DNA of 64,000 nt from JAWKWH01 sp963669455 (GTDB taxonomy: Bacteria; Pseudomonadota; Alphaproteobacteria; Rhizobiales; Rhizobiaceae). A model generated the notes under the pieces. That model was not told the origin of the DNA. It saw only the letters and a program-made list of their open reading frames with translations, and searched no databases. Shown here in pieces: positions 1 to 8,141 of the stretch. Made by a program: the position numbers and the translations under genes. Location of the stretch: positions 496,001 through 560,000 of the forward strand of contig OY770026.1 in NCBI GenBank assembly GCA_963669455.1, given 5' to 3'. How positions within the stretch are numbered: position 1 is the stretch's first letter; every line of letters starts with the position of its first letter.

Positions 1-28
1 CGATTCCATTTAAACAAGACATGATCTA
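1..28. mobile_element. Right end of a MITE-like element cut by the window edge
   Basis: Bases 2-26 match the right terminal inverted repeat of the two fuller copies at 1133-1506 and 63244-63548 (GATTCCATTTAAACAAGAC is shared exactly with the 63 kb copy), and they are followed by the dinucleotide TA at 27-28, as in the other copies. The last few bases have drifted (ATGATC instead of ACGCTC). The body of this copy lies outside the window. Confidence 0.7.
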
Positions 29-31
29 GAT

Positions 32-52
32 GACGGGCAGGCATCGCCCGTC
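32..52. terminator. Hairpin downstream of the luxR-type gene
   Basis: GACGGGC (32-38) and GCCCGTC (46-52) form a perfect 7-bp stem with a 7-base loop. It lies about 90 bases past the stop codon of the minus-strand LuxR-type gene and could end its transcript, but no T-run follows, so it may equally be part of the repeat material here. Confidence 0.35.
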
Positions 53-108
53 GAGCGGCTTGACACCGGATCGCCGCCCCAATCGGCAAACAGAATTGAC
101 CTTCAACG

Positions 109-145
109 GGTCAAAACTGCTCCAATATTCGGTGGATACGCTCTA
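109..145. repeat. Degenerate TA-bounded repeat touching the luxR stop codon
   Basis: Read on the minus strand, the stop codon TAG of the LuxR-type gene continues as TAGAGCG, and GGAGCAGTTTTGACC follows about 25 bases later. The same GAGCAGTTTTGA arm occurs in the palindrome after glmM at 14059-14096. The two arms here are no longer a perfect inverted repeat, so this looks like a decayed member of the family. Confidence 0.5.
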
Positions 146-892
146 GATATCGAGAATGCCCTGCTTGATGGCCTTGACCACCGCGTGCGCCTTGTTGGTC
201 GCGCCGAGTTTGGCTGCAGCCGCCGACAGATAATGGTTGACCGTGTTTTCAGAAATTCCAAGGATTTGGGCTGTTTCGGAACTTGTCTTTCCGGCTGCAG
301 TCCAGACGAGACAATCTTTCTCACGTCCCGTCAGTATGCATTCATCCACCGGGTCGGTCTTTGTTATCTCAATGAGGCGGTCATAGATATGCAGCGACAG
401 AAAACCAAGTTCGGCGAGCTGGTGATCGTTGATCCTGGTGCCTGATCCACCATATGTAACAGTGCCGCGGTCGTTGTGACGGCCCGGGCAAACCAATGAA
501 AAACCGTTTGTCTGCCCGTATTGTTTGAACAGTTCAACAACCTCATTCGTCCGGCGACCGCCGTTTTCAGTATAGATCTGCTCGATGTCAAAAGCCAGCG
601 GAAGACTTGATCGCCGCAAATGGTCGATAATCGGACTCTCCGCCATCAGCTCCAAAAAATCATAGGCGCGAATCAGTTCGGGGTGCCAGTTTGTGACAAT
701 GATCTTGTCGTTCAGAGACAGGTCCATCTGGTTTGGCAATTGCAGAACAATGAAGGAGTTGTATCCGTATTTCTTGCAAATGCCCTTCATAACGCCAAAC
801 ACGTCATAGCTGGTCTTGCAAGATCTCAGCGACGCTATAAAGCCGGTTATGTTTTCCGGAGCATTCATTGCCCGGTTCGGGGAGCTGATCAT
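143..892 (-). CDS. LuxR-family quorum-sensing-type transcriptional regulator
   Basis: This 249-residue protein has the two-domain layout of LuxR/TraR regulators: an N-terminal autoinducer-binding-type domain (about residues 20-165) and a C-terminal GerE helix-turn-helix (about 185-245) with the typical LTGREKDCLVWTAAGKTSSE and ISENTVNHYLSAAAAKLGA segments. Such proteins bind acyl-homoserine lactones or related signals and control transcription. No luxI-type synthase is present in the window, so it is a LuxR solo as far as can be seen. An internal ATG at 866-868 is an alternative start; neither start has a strong ribosome-binding site. The gene is isolated between repeat elements, and its stop codon merges with one of them. 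Confidence 0.85.
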   Translation of the reverse strand: MISSPNRAMNAPENITGFIASLRSCKTSYDVFGVMKGICKKYGYNSFIVLQLPNQMDLSLNDKIIVTNWHPELIRAYDFLELMAESPIIDHLRRSSLPLAFDIEQIYTENGGRRTNEVVELFKQYGQTNGFSLVCPGRHNDRGTVTYGGSGTRINDHQLAELGFLSLHIYDRLIEITKTDPVDECILTGREKDCLVWTAAGKTSSETAQILGISENTVNHYLSAAAAKLGATNKAHAVVKAIKQGILDI

Positions 893-1132
893 CGGCGGTG
901 TTCGTATTTTAGCTTTTTCTGCAAAAGATTGAATTGGAACAACAAAAAGGCAAGTTTTACCTTAACTACAAGACAATATGTCTCGCAAGTGAACAGATTG
1001 TCTTCATGTTGCCTACCTACTAGACGGGAGGCATCTTATTTATATCTTGTTTACCTGAGGTATGAAACCCATTTGCGCGTGGCCCTTAGGGGTTGGGCCA
1101 AAATTGCCTTATGCCCTTCGGGCGTTCGCCTA

Positions 1133-1506
1133 GAGCGTGTCTTGCTTAAATGGGATCAGTTTGATGGAGAGGATTTTTTGCGGCAGTTAGGAAAACACCG
1201 GAGTGCGATCAGATGATCGTGCGAGGATTTTGACGGTGAGGTCTGGTTTATCGGGCTTGCCCGACGAAAGGTCCAGTGGACCTTTCGCCAGCCGAACGCC
1301 CGAAGGGCCGACGTGAAAAAGACCTCCAAGCAGATAAGATTAAATCATTGAAAGAAGATGATAAACCCAAATCATTTGACCTTGGTTCTTTGCGCCCTGG
1401 ATGTCGTCGCGCGACGCTAACGGGTGTGCACCCGCGTCGCGTCACGCTTCTAACCAGGACACAAATTACCTGCGCTCAAACGATTCCATTTAAGCAAGAC
1501 GCGCTC
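1133..1506. mobile_element. MITE-like element with 25-bp terminal inverted repeats (copy A)
   Basis: The left end GAGCGTGTCTTGCTTAAATG (1133-1152, continuing to 1157) and the right end at 1482-1506 are inverted repeats of each other over about 25 bases. TA flanks both ends (1131-1132 and 1507-1508), as expected for a TA target duplication of the IS630/Tc1-mariner type. The interior is nearly identical to the copy at 63244-63548 except for an insertion at about 1236-1311. It codes for no transposase, so it would be non-autonomous. Confidence 0.8.
1236..1311. repeat. Secondary hairpin element inserted in MITE copy A
   Basis: Copy B of the MITE has only eight bases at this place, whereas copy A has about 76. 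The extra segment contains the palindrome CGAAAGGTCC-AGT-GGACCTTTCG (1265-1287) and begins with GTGAGGTCTGG, a sequence found inverted at 1625-1661. It therefore looks like a second palindromic repeat nested in the first. Confidence 0.6.
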
Positions 1507-1624
1507 TAGCGAAAGATCCACCGAGGTATTTTTGCCCCAACAGAATCATATGTGCGAAAAATGCTTCAATAGTTCCAAGCCGATACAGGCGTTGCCGCGG
1601 TTCTAATTACCGCAAAACGCCCTA

Positions 1625-1661
1625 GACCTTTCGTCGGGCAAGCCCGAAAAACCAGACCTCA
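1625..1661. repeat. Inverted copy of the nested repeat arm
   Basis: These bases are the reverse complement of 1239-1275 (GTGAGGTCTGG followed by CGGGCTTGCCCGACGAAAGG) with a single difference. The inner CGGGCTTGCCCG is itself a palindrome. Confidence 0.65.
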
Positions 1662-1748
1662 CTGTCGAAAATGCTCGACGGTGGGAGACACTGCGCCTCA
1701 AGTTTTTCTTCTATTCAGCAACGATTTCGGACACCAGCGCGTTCAATT

Positions 1749-1763
1749 GTTAAAACTGCTTTA
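1749..1763. repeat. Half-palindrome overlapping the GH5 stop codon
   Basis: GTTAAAACTGCTTTA here matches 14 of 15 bases of the right arm of the glmM palindrome (14082-14096). On the minus strand it starts with TAAAGC, and the TAA is the stop codon of the GH5 gene. No second arm is visible, so it is a partial element. Confidence 0.5.
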
Positions 1764-3005
1764 GGGCAGATTTCGGACAATATCGAGCACGTCAGTCTCG
1801 GATTTTTGGCCGCCAAACGCCTCGACAATGCCGAACGCGCCGCCATAGCCCCAGATCGACCACGAAAACCCATGACGCTCAGCCAGCCTGGTCATGTCGG
1901 CGATATAGGCTGCGCGCCAGGTCGATTTCATGATTTGTGGCGTGCCGTATTCCTGCCGGATCATGCCGAATTCGCCGAGCAGGATTTTTCCGCGGTCGAT
2001 ACCATGCCGGTCAGCCCATCCCGCCGCGATCCCAAACGGCTCCGCCATAACATTTTCAAGCTCATCGGCGGTGTCCACTTCGGCCATCAATTCATCGAGA
2101 TAGGACAACAGGCCCGCACGGCGGCCCACCGGCGCTTCCGTGCGAATTCGATCCCTGATCCTGGCAAGTGCGATATCGCGCTCAGCCTCGTTTTTGCCGA
2201 ATGGGGGATAGGGAAGACCGGTAACATAGGGAATGAAATCGCCGGCCCATCCAGCACCCTGATGGGTAAGCAAAAACGGTGCATAGGAGTGAAATGTCCA
2301 TAGCAAATTGTCGTCCGGATAGGTGGACGGATCGATTTCGGCCAGGCTTTCTGCACCTGACCAACAGCCGCCGGACATCACCAGGGTCAGTCTCGGTGCC
2401 GACGATCTGGCAGCGGCAAACAGCTGCCTTGACCGCTTTGCCCAGACGGCCGCGTTGCCGTCACAACCCGCCAACGGCTCGTTCATCAGTTCCATAGCAA
2501 GCGTTTTTGGGTTTTCGCGCGCCAGCATTCGCGCCATCGCGCGTACGAAATCGAGATATCGTGCAAACAGGGCTGCATCTTCAGCAATTTTCTTCGATCC
2601 CGATGACCGGGCATCGGACGGTATCGTGTGCAAGTCGACCACTGCTTTCAGCCCGGTTCCGGTGACCAGTTGCACCGATTGAAGCACCGATGCGTAGAGC
2701 GCATCGCGAAACGGTTCTGTCCGGGGCGACAAAAACGGCGCCGGATCAATTGGAATACGGACAAAATCAAAGCCTGCCGCTTTTAATTTCTTAAAATCGC
2801 GGACACCAAGCTTTCGCCGCCATTCGGGAAATGGCAGCAGGGTGGCACGTTCGTTCCAGCGGTCTTCCGGTGGCCATGTATCCCAGATATCGAGATTAAG
2901 CCCCCGTTTCAGCGACAAACCGCCGCCATGCGCTGGCGCAATGGCCGCCGCCACCAGCAATATCACCATCGCGCATATCTTGATCAATCGGCTCATATCT
3001 GCCAC
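1761..3005 (-). CDS. Secreted glycoside hydrolase family 5 (cellulase-like)
   Basis: The 414-residue product starts with a hydrophobic signal peptide (about residues 7-27, ending near AHG) and continues as a GH5-type TIM barrel. The acid/base glutamate is in ALELMNEPL (about residue 176) and the nucleophile in LLGEFGM (about 347); the barrel strand FDFVRIPID and the motif FHSYAPF also fit. GH5 enzymes cleave beta-1,4-linked glucans or mannans with retention of configuration; the exact substrate cannot be told from sequence. In rhizobia such exported enzymes often modify self-made cellulose or exopolysaccharide. It is transcribed away from ybgC. The stop codon falls on a repeat arm. Confidence 0.8.
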   Translation of the reverse strand: MADMSRLIKICAMVILLVAAAIAPAHGGGLSLKRGLNLDIWDTWPPEDRWNERATLLPFPEWRRKLGVRDFKKLKAAGFDFVRIPIDPAPFLSPRTEPFRDALYASVLQSVQLVTGTGLKAVVDLHTIPSDARSSGSKKIAEDAALFARYLDFVRAMARMLARENPKTLAMELMNEPLAGCDGNAAVWAKRSRQLFAAARSSAPRLTLVMSGGCWSGAESLAEIDPSTYPDDNLLWTFHSYAPFLLTHQGAGWAGDFIPYVTGLPYPPFGKNEAERDIALARIRDRIRTEAPVGRRAGLLSYLDELMAEVDTADELENVMAEPFGIAAGWADRHGIDRGKILLGEFGMIRQEYGTPQIMKSTWRAAYIADMTRLAERHGFSWSIWGYGGAFGIVEAFGGQKSETDVLDIVRNLP

Positions 3006-3056
3006 TGCCTCGTTGCCGCCATAGAATGATGCGGCCAGCCAAGGAAATAAAGCGCG

Positions 3057-3545
3057 ATGGCAAATGATGGTAAACCTGCCGGCGACACGACCGGGCTATC
3101 CGGCCAGCTGACTGATTTCGGTCATAGGCTGATGGCACGGGTCTACTTTGCCGATACCGATTTTTCCGGCGTCGTCTACCATGCACGATATCTGGAATTC
3201 TTCGAGCGTGGCCGATCTGACTATCTGCGCCTGGCCGGTGTGCACCACAACGAGCTTATCGACGGCAAGCACGGCGAAAAACTGGTCTGGGTTGTCAGAA
3301 GAATGGAGATTGATTTCCGCGCCGCCGCAGGCATTGACGATGTGCTGACAATCGATACCTGGACCGAAGACATTTCGGGCGCACGTATTCTTATGGCACA
3401 AACAATTTGCCGTGATGACAAATTGCTTGTTCAGGCAAAAGTGGAAGCTGCGATCATCAGTGAAGGCGGACGGCCGCGGCGTTTTCCCAGGGAATGGATG
3501 AGCGTCTTCCTGCCGGCGAAAAACACAACGCCTGGCCGGTCCTAA
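3057..3545 (+). CDS. ybgC: Tol-Pal-associated acyl-CoA thioesterase
   Basis: The 162-residue protein is a hot-dog-fold thioesterase of the YbgC/4-hydroxybenzoyl-CoA thioesterase group. The diagnostic segment FADTDFSGVVYHARYLEFFE (about residues 30-50) contains the catalytic Asp and the His. YbgC hydrolyses acyl-CoA or acyl-ACP thioesters and acts at the inner membrane. It heads the tol-pal cluster as in most proteobacteria. The N-terminal 20 residues are poorly conserved, so a start further downstream is possible. The spacer to tolQ is 184 bases. Confidence 0.9.
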   Translation: MANDGKPAGDTTGLSGQLTDFGHRLMARVYFADTDFSGVVYHARYLEFFERGRSDYLRLAGVHHNELIDGKHGEKLVWVVRRMEIDFRAAAGIDDVLTIDTWTEDISGARILMAQTICRDDKLLVQAKVEAAIISEGGRPRRFPREWMSVFLPAKNTTPGRS

Positions 3546-3729
3546 CCATCCATTAACCATAAAAGTCCATGAAAATAGGCAGGAAAACGGCTGGTTGGCG
3601 TTGCGCCTTCCTTTGACCAAATTTTGCCCGGACAAGCCGCCAGCCGGTGATCAGCGATAAATGGCCTGGATGTGTGGTTGCAAGACCCTGTGTGGGCCAG
3701 ACAGAACGCCGGGGACAGGAGCTTGAACG

Positions 3730-4446
3730 ATGGAAGTTAGCGCACTTGGTGGCCCAGGCGAGTTGTCGATCTGGGCGCTTTTCTGGCAAGCCGGCTGGGT
3801 GGTAAAGCTGGTCATGATCGGCCTGCTTGCCGCATCCGTGTGGACATGGGCGATCATCATCGACAAGGTTTTGAGCTATGGCCGCGCGCGCCGCGGGCTT
3901 AACCGGTTTGAAAAACTGTTCTGGTCCGGCCAGTCTCTCGAAGAGCTTTACCAGACCCTCGCCGAGAAAAAGACGACCGGCATGGGGCCGATTTTCATAG
4001 CAGCGATGAAGGAATGGAAAAAATCCTTTGAACGCGGCGTCAACTCGCCCATCAGCCTGCAATCGCGCATAGACAAGGCGATGGATCTGGCCTTGACACG
4101 TGAAGTCGAGCGGCTCGAAGGCCGGCTCGGCTTTCTGGCAACCATCGGTTCATCGGCCCCGTTTATCGGCCTTTTTGGCACTGTCGTTGGTATCATGACC
4201 TCGTTTCAGGCAATTGCCGGATCGAAGTCGACAAATCTGGCGGTTGTCGCGCCTGGCATAGCAGAAGCCCTTCTGGCAACGGCGATGGGTTTGCTGGCAG
4301 CCATTCCAGCCGTGATCGCCTATAACAAGCTGACATCCGATGCCGGAAGGATTGCAAGCCGTCTGGAAGGGTTTGCCGATGAATTTTCCGCCATCCTGTC
4401 GCGCCAGATCGACGAGAAGGTGGTGTCACGCCGCGAGGCAGCATAA
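3730..4446 (+). CDS. tolQ: Tol-Pal system proton channel subunit TolQ
   Basis: The 238-residue protein belongs to the MotA/TolQ/ExbB family. One transmembrane helix lies near residues 20-42 and two more near 135-157 and 175-197, with the conserved segment GSSAPFIGLFGTVVGIMTSF in the second. With TolR it forms the proton-driven inner-membrane motor that energises TolA and outer-membrane constriction at division. Its stop codon TAA overlaps the tolR start (TAATG), indicating translational coupling. Confidence 0.97.
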   Translation: MEVSALGGPGELSIWALFWQAGWVVKLVMIGLLAASVWTWAIIIDKVLSYGRARRGLNRFEKLFWSGQSLEELYQTLAEKKTTGMGPIFIAAMKEWKKSFERGVNSPISLQSRIDKAMDLALTREVERLEGRLGFLATIGSSAPFIGLFGTVVGIMTSFQAIAGSKSTNLAVVAPGIAEALLATAMGLLAAIPAVIAYNKLTSDAGRIASRLEGFADEFSAILSRQIDEKVVSRREAA

Positions 4447-4904
4447 TGGCCATGTCGATTGCCAATGGCGGACATGTGTCGTCACGATCCGAACGCAGAC
4501 GCGGCCGCCGGCAAAGGCTCATGTCGGAGATCAATGTTACGCCATTTGTCGATGTAATGCTGGTCCTGCTGATTATCTTCATGGTCGCCGCCCCGCTTTT
4601 GACCGTCGGTGTGCCGATCGATCTTCCAGAAACGGAAGCAAGGTCACTAAGCTCCGAAACCCAGCCAATCACCATATCGGTCAATGATGCCGGGCAGATC
4701 TATCTGCAGGAAACCGAGATCGCGCTTGGCGAAATCGTCCCCAAATTGGAGCAGATCGCCAAGACCGGATATGACGAACGGATTTATGTTCGCGGTGACC
4801 GAACGGCGGACTATGGAACCGTGATGAAGGTAATGGCGCGGATTTCTTCTGCTGGCTACGGCAATCTTGGTCTGGTCACATTGCAGGAGCAGGACGACCG
4901 GTAG
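4446..4904 (+). CDS. tolR: Tol-Pal system protein TolR
   Basis: The 152-residue protein has the ExbD/TolR architecture: a short cytoplasmic N-terminus, a single membrane helix (about residues 35-55; NVTPFVDVMLVLLIIFMVAA, which carries the proton-relaying Asp), and a periplasmic domain. It partners TolQ in the motor. It overlaps tolQ by one base, and tolA begins five bases after its stop. Confidence 0.97.
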   Translation: MAMSIANGGHVSSRSERRRGRRQRLMSEINVTPFVDVMLVLLIIFMVAAPLLTVGVPIDLPETEARSLSSETQPITISVNDAGQIYLQETEIALGEIVPKLEQIAKTGYDERIYVRGDRTADYGTVMKVMARISSAGYGNLGLVTLQEQDDR

Positions 4905-4908
4905 AAAA

Positions 4909-5952
4909 ATGAAAACGGGTCTGTCGACATCGCTGATCCTGCATGGCGCGCTGGTCGCGGCCGGCGTTTTTTCGCTGTCCGCACCGCCGGCGTTTGAAGT
5001 GTTCGACGTGGAATCCCTTCCGGTCGATATAGTATCGGTATCCGAGTTCGCCGAGATCGTACGTGGCGACCGCAAGGCAATCGCCGCCGAAAAGCCCGCA
5101 CCGGTACCCACCAGCCGCGTTGACAAGGTCAAGGATGCCGAAAATATCGGTGACAACAAAGTCGATCTGAAAGAAACCCCGACGCCTGAACCCAAGCCGC
5201 GGCCGGTTGAAACGGCATCTGTTCGCGAACCGGTGCCTGTTCCGGAGATAAGACCCAAAGACGAGACCGTGAAAACCGCCAAAGCCGATCCCGCACCCGT
5301 TCCCGCCACCGAGGTCAAGCCCGAGCCGACGCCGAAGGCAGAGGTGGCGCCCAAACCGGTCGAGAAAACTGCGGTGTCCGAGAACCTTGAGGCTGAAACG
5401 GTCACCCTTCCCGAAACGGCTCCGGTTCCCGAGGCGCGGCCTGATCCTCCCGAGGCTGCCACCGCCAAGGCCCCGGAACGAAAGGATGCCGAAAAACCGG
5501 TTGTTGAGGCAAAGGCCAGACCGGCAACGGAGAAGACCGAGTTCGATGCCGATCAGATTGCCGCTTTGCTGAACAATGAAAAAGCATCAGGTGGCGGCGC
5601 CAAACGGTCGAGCAGGCAGGCGGCACTCGGCGGCAAGAAAAACACAGATGCCAAGAAACTGTCCAAGGGTGAAATGGACGCGCTAAGAAACCAGTTGCAA
5701 GGCTGCTGGAGCCTGCCGATCGGCATTGAGGGTTCCGGTGAATTTAAGACATCGGTGCAATTCAAAGTCGATGGATCGGGCAAGCTAAATGGTCACCCGG
5801 TTGTCGCCCGGTCGAGCGGTAACCGGCAGTTCGACGAAAGCGCGATAAGAGCGGTGCAGAAATGCGATCATAGCGGGCTTATCCTGCCTGAGGGAAAGCA
5901 GGCGGTCTGGGCGGATATCATCGTCAATTTCGACCCCAGTGAAATGTTTTGA
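4909..5952 (+). CDS. tolA: Tol-Pal system protein TolA
   Basis: This 347-residue protein has an N-terminal membrane anchor (about residues 5-25), a long Pro/Glu/Ala/Lys-rich periplasmic spacer (about 55-215) and a TonB-like C-terminal domain with GCWSLPIG. TolA links the TolQR motor to TolB and Pal. The ATG at 4909 is preferred because the anchor follows directly; an in-frame ATG further upstream would overlap tolR. The spacer is low-complexity and differs between species, so identification rests on the ends and on context. Confidence 0.92.
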   Translation: MKTGLSTSLILHGALVAAGVFSLSAPPAFEVFDVESLPVDIVSVSEFAEIVRGDRKAIAAEKPAPVPTSRVDKVKDAENIGDNKVDLKETPTPEPKPRPVETASVREPVPVPEIRPKDETVKTAKADPAPVPATEVKPEPTPKAEVAPKPVEKTAVSENLEAETVTLPETAPVPEARPDPPEAATAKAPERKDAEKPVVEAKARPATEKTEFDADQIAALLNNEKASGGGAKRSSRQAALGGKKNTDAKKLSKGEMDALRNQLQGCWSLPIGIEGSGEFKTSVQFKVDGSGKLNGHPVVARSSGNRQFDESAIRAVQKCDHSGLILPEGKQAVWADIIVNFDPSEMF

Positions 5953-5975
5953 AAAACAAGGGCAAAGCCAAGAAC

Positions 5976-7292
5976 ATGACAAACCCGCTTAAAACACTGT
6001 TTGCGACGATATCCATTGCCGTCGCCCTGGCTGTTGGCGCAACCGGTAGTGCCCGCGCATTGGTGGAAATCGATGTCAACAAGGGAGCGATCGAGCCTTT
6101 GCCGATTGCAATCACCGAGTTTCTGGCCGGCGATACGCTTGGCGCGGATATTTCCAGGGTTGTGTCAGATGATCTCCAGCGCTCGGGCCTGTTTGCGCCG
6201 ATCAATCGCAAAGCCTTTATCGAAAAAATTTCCAATCCCGATGTTGCCCCGCGTTTCGAAGACTGGAAGGTGATCAATGCCCAGGCGCTTGTCACCGGCC
6301 GGGTCAGCCAGGAGGCCGGAGGGCGGCTGAAAGCGGAATTTAGGCTCTGGGACACGTTTGCCGGCGAACAGTTGATCGGCCAGCAGTTTTTTTCCGAAAA
6401 GGAAAACTGGCGGCGCGTCGCCCACATTATCGCCGATGCCATCTATCAGCGCCTGACCGGCGAGAAGGGCTATTTCGATACCCGTGTGGTTTTCGTCGAT
6501 GAGTCCGGCAGCCGTACCGAGCGCAAGAAGCGCCTCGCCATTATGGATCAGGACGGGGCCAATGTGCAGTTTTTGTCGAATGGCAATGATCTGGTCTTGA
6601 CGCCGCGATTTTCGCCGAGCCGCCAGGAAATTACCTATATGTCGTTTGCCGGCGGGCAGCCGCGGGTCTATCTGCTTCAATTGGAAACCGGACAACGCGA
6701 AATCGTCGGCAATTTTCCCGGTATGACCTTCGCGCCGCGATTTTCACCCGATGGCCAGAAGGTGATCATGAGCCTTGGCCGCGATGACGGCAATTCCAAC
6801 ATTTACACTCTCGATCTGAGAAGCCGGACGACGACACGGCTGACCGCATCCAATTCCATCGACACATCGCCATCCTATTCGCCGGACGGAAGCCGGATCG
6901 TGTTTACCTCTGACCGGGGTGGCCCTACCCAGATCTATGTGATGGGCGCCGACGGTTCCAACCAAAAGCGCATCTCATTTGGCGAGGGCACCTATTCCAC
7001 CCCGGTCTGGTCGCCGCGCGGCGATCTGATCGCGTTTACCAAACAGTCCGGTGGCCGGTTTTCCATTGGCGTCATGCGCACCGATGGAACCGGTGAACGC
7101 ATCCTTACATCCGGATTTCACAATGAAGGTCCGACCTGGGCGCCAAACGGCCGGGTGTTGATGTTTTTTCGCCAGGCTGCCGGGTCAAGCGGGCCTGCGC
7201 TTTATTCGATCGATCTGACCGGCCGCCATGAACGCTCTGTGGTGACGCCTAATTTTGGCTCCGATCCGGCCTGGTCGCCCCTGTTGGAATAG
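5976..7292 (+). CDS. tolB: Tol-Pal system beta-propeller protein TolB
   Basis: The 438-residue protein starts with a signal peptide (MTNPLKTLFATISIAVALAV, cleavage after SARA) and has the TolB N-terminal domain followed by a six-bladed propeller built of repeated FSPDGQKV / YSPDGSRIVFTSDRGG motifs. TolB is periplasmic and alternates between Pal and TolA. A TTG at 5949 overlapping the tolA stop is an alternative start, but the ATG at 5976 puts the signal peptide at the N-terminus. Confidence 0.96.
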   Translation: MTNPLKTLFATISIAVALAVGATGSARALVEIDVNKGAIEPLPIAITEFLAGDTLGADISRVVSDDLQRSGLFAPINRKAFIEKISNPDVAPRFEDWKVINAQALVTGRVSQEAGGRLKAEFRLWDTFAGEQLIGQQFFSEKENWRRVAHIIADAIYQRLTGEKGYFDTRVVFVDESGSRTERKKRLAIMDQDGANVQFLSNGNDLVLTPRFSPSRQEITYMSFAGGQPRVYLLQLETGQREIVGNFPGMTFAPRFSPDGQKVIMSLGRDDGNSNIYTLDLRSRTTTRLTASNSIDTSPSYSPDGSRIVFTSDRGGPTQIYVMGADGSNQKRISFGEGTYSTPVWSPRGDLIAFTKQSGGRFSIGVMRTDGTGERILTSGFHNEGPTWAPNGRVLMFFRQAAGSSGPALYSIDLTGRHERSVVTPNFGSDPAWSPLLE

Positions 7293-7441
7293 ACTTTGGA
7301 AAATCTGCCCATCTTTCCGCCTTTTTTTGCTCATATCGGATGGCGATAAGACGCGTTAACCTTGTTTTTTGAGTTGCGGTTAACCGGGATGTGGTTACTG
7401 GATTATCAAGAAAATTCCCCTGATTTTAAGGAGAGGCCGCG

Positions 7442-7945
7442 ATGCGTGGTTTGGCTATGGTAGGCAAAAGTCCGGTTGTTCTGGCTTTGGCGATGTCGCT
7501 GGCGGTTGCTGGCTGTGCGTCGAAAAAGGTGCCGAATTCAGCCGCCGATATCGGTCTTGGAGCCGGCGCGGAAACGCCTGGGTCAACCCGCGACTTTACG
7601 GTCAATGTGGGCGACCGGATATTCTTTAATACGGATTCTGCGGTCATCCGCCCCGACGCCCAGACTATTTTGGCCCGCCAGGCGCAATGGCTTAACCAGT
7701 ATCCGACCTATCAGATAACGATCGAAGGCCATGCCGACGAGCGGGGAACGCGCGAATATAATCTCGGATTGGGTGCCCGCCGTGCTGCCGCAACGCGCGA
7801 CTTTCTGGTCGCAAACGGCGTGGCAGGCAATCGTCTGAAAACGATTTCCTTCGGCAAGGAACGGCCTGTCGCTGCCTGTGACGATATATCGTGCTGGACG
7901 CAGAACCGCCGTGCCGTCACCGTGCTTGGCGGTCCAGCCAGCTGA
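7442..7945 (+). CDS. pal: Peptidoglycan-associated lipoprotein Pal
   Basis: The 167-residue product has a lipoprotein signal with lipobox LAVAGC (Cys about residue 24) and an OmpA-type peptidoglycan-binding domain containing TIEGHADERGTREYNLGLGA. Pal tethers the outer membrane to the cell wall. A strong ribosome-binding site (AAGGAG, 7429-7434) precedes the ATG. The 149-base spacer after tolB may hold a separate promoter. Confidence 0.97.
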   Translation: MRGLAMVGKSPVVLALAMSLAVAGCASKKVPNSAADIGLGAGAETPGSTRDFTVNVGDRIFFNTDSAVIRPDAQTILARQAQWLNQYPTYQITIEGHADERGTREYNLGLGARRAAATRDFLVANGVAGNRLKTISFGKERPVAACDDISCWTQNRRAVTVLGGPAS

Positions 7946-7968
7946 CCGGAGCGAAAACCGCTCTGGTC
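7944..7968 (+). terminator. Hairpin at the end of pal
   Basis: GACCGGAGCG (7944-7953) pairs with CGCTCTGGTC (7959-7968) over ten base pairs with one G-T pair and a five-base loop. It overlaps the pal stop codon and is followed only by TT, so it may attenuate transcription rather than fully stop it. Confidence 0.5.
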
Positions 7969-8141
7969 TTCAAAACATTTGTGACAGAAATCAAAGTTTG
8001 GCCGAACTTGTCTGGCCTGATGTGCTCTAGTAGCTCTTATGATTCCAACATTTGCCAATGAGGGTACCGTAAAGTGGTATGCAAATACTGGAATCGTATC
8101 ACTGGTAACAAGATGTGCTCAACGGCATACAGGACAGGTGC

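Larger units (their letters stand above)
893..1760. other. Repeat-rich intergenic region without convincing genes
   Basis: These 868 bases separate two minus-strand genes. They contain a full MITE-like copy (1133-1506), a shorter hairpin-bearing insertion inside it, and an inverted second copy of that insertion's arm at 1625-1661. GCCCTTCGGGCGTTCG at 1113-1128 recurs inverted near 1296-1311. Open frames here coincide with the repeats, have no visible ribosome-binding sites and match nothing I recognise. The promoter of the LuxR-type gene must lie near 893-1000, but I see no clear -35/-10 pair. Confidence 0.7.

Noticed and set aside
620..1216. 198-codon plus-strand frame across luxR and the repeat region
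   Set aside because: It runs antisense through the LuxR gene into repeat DNA and has no recognisable similarity.
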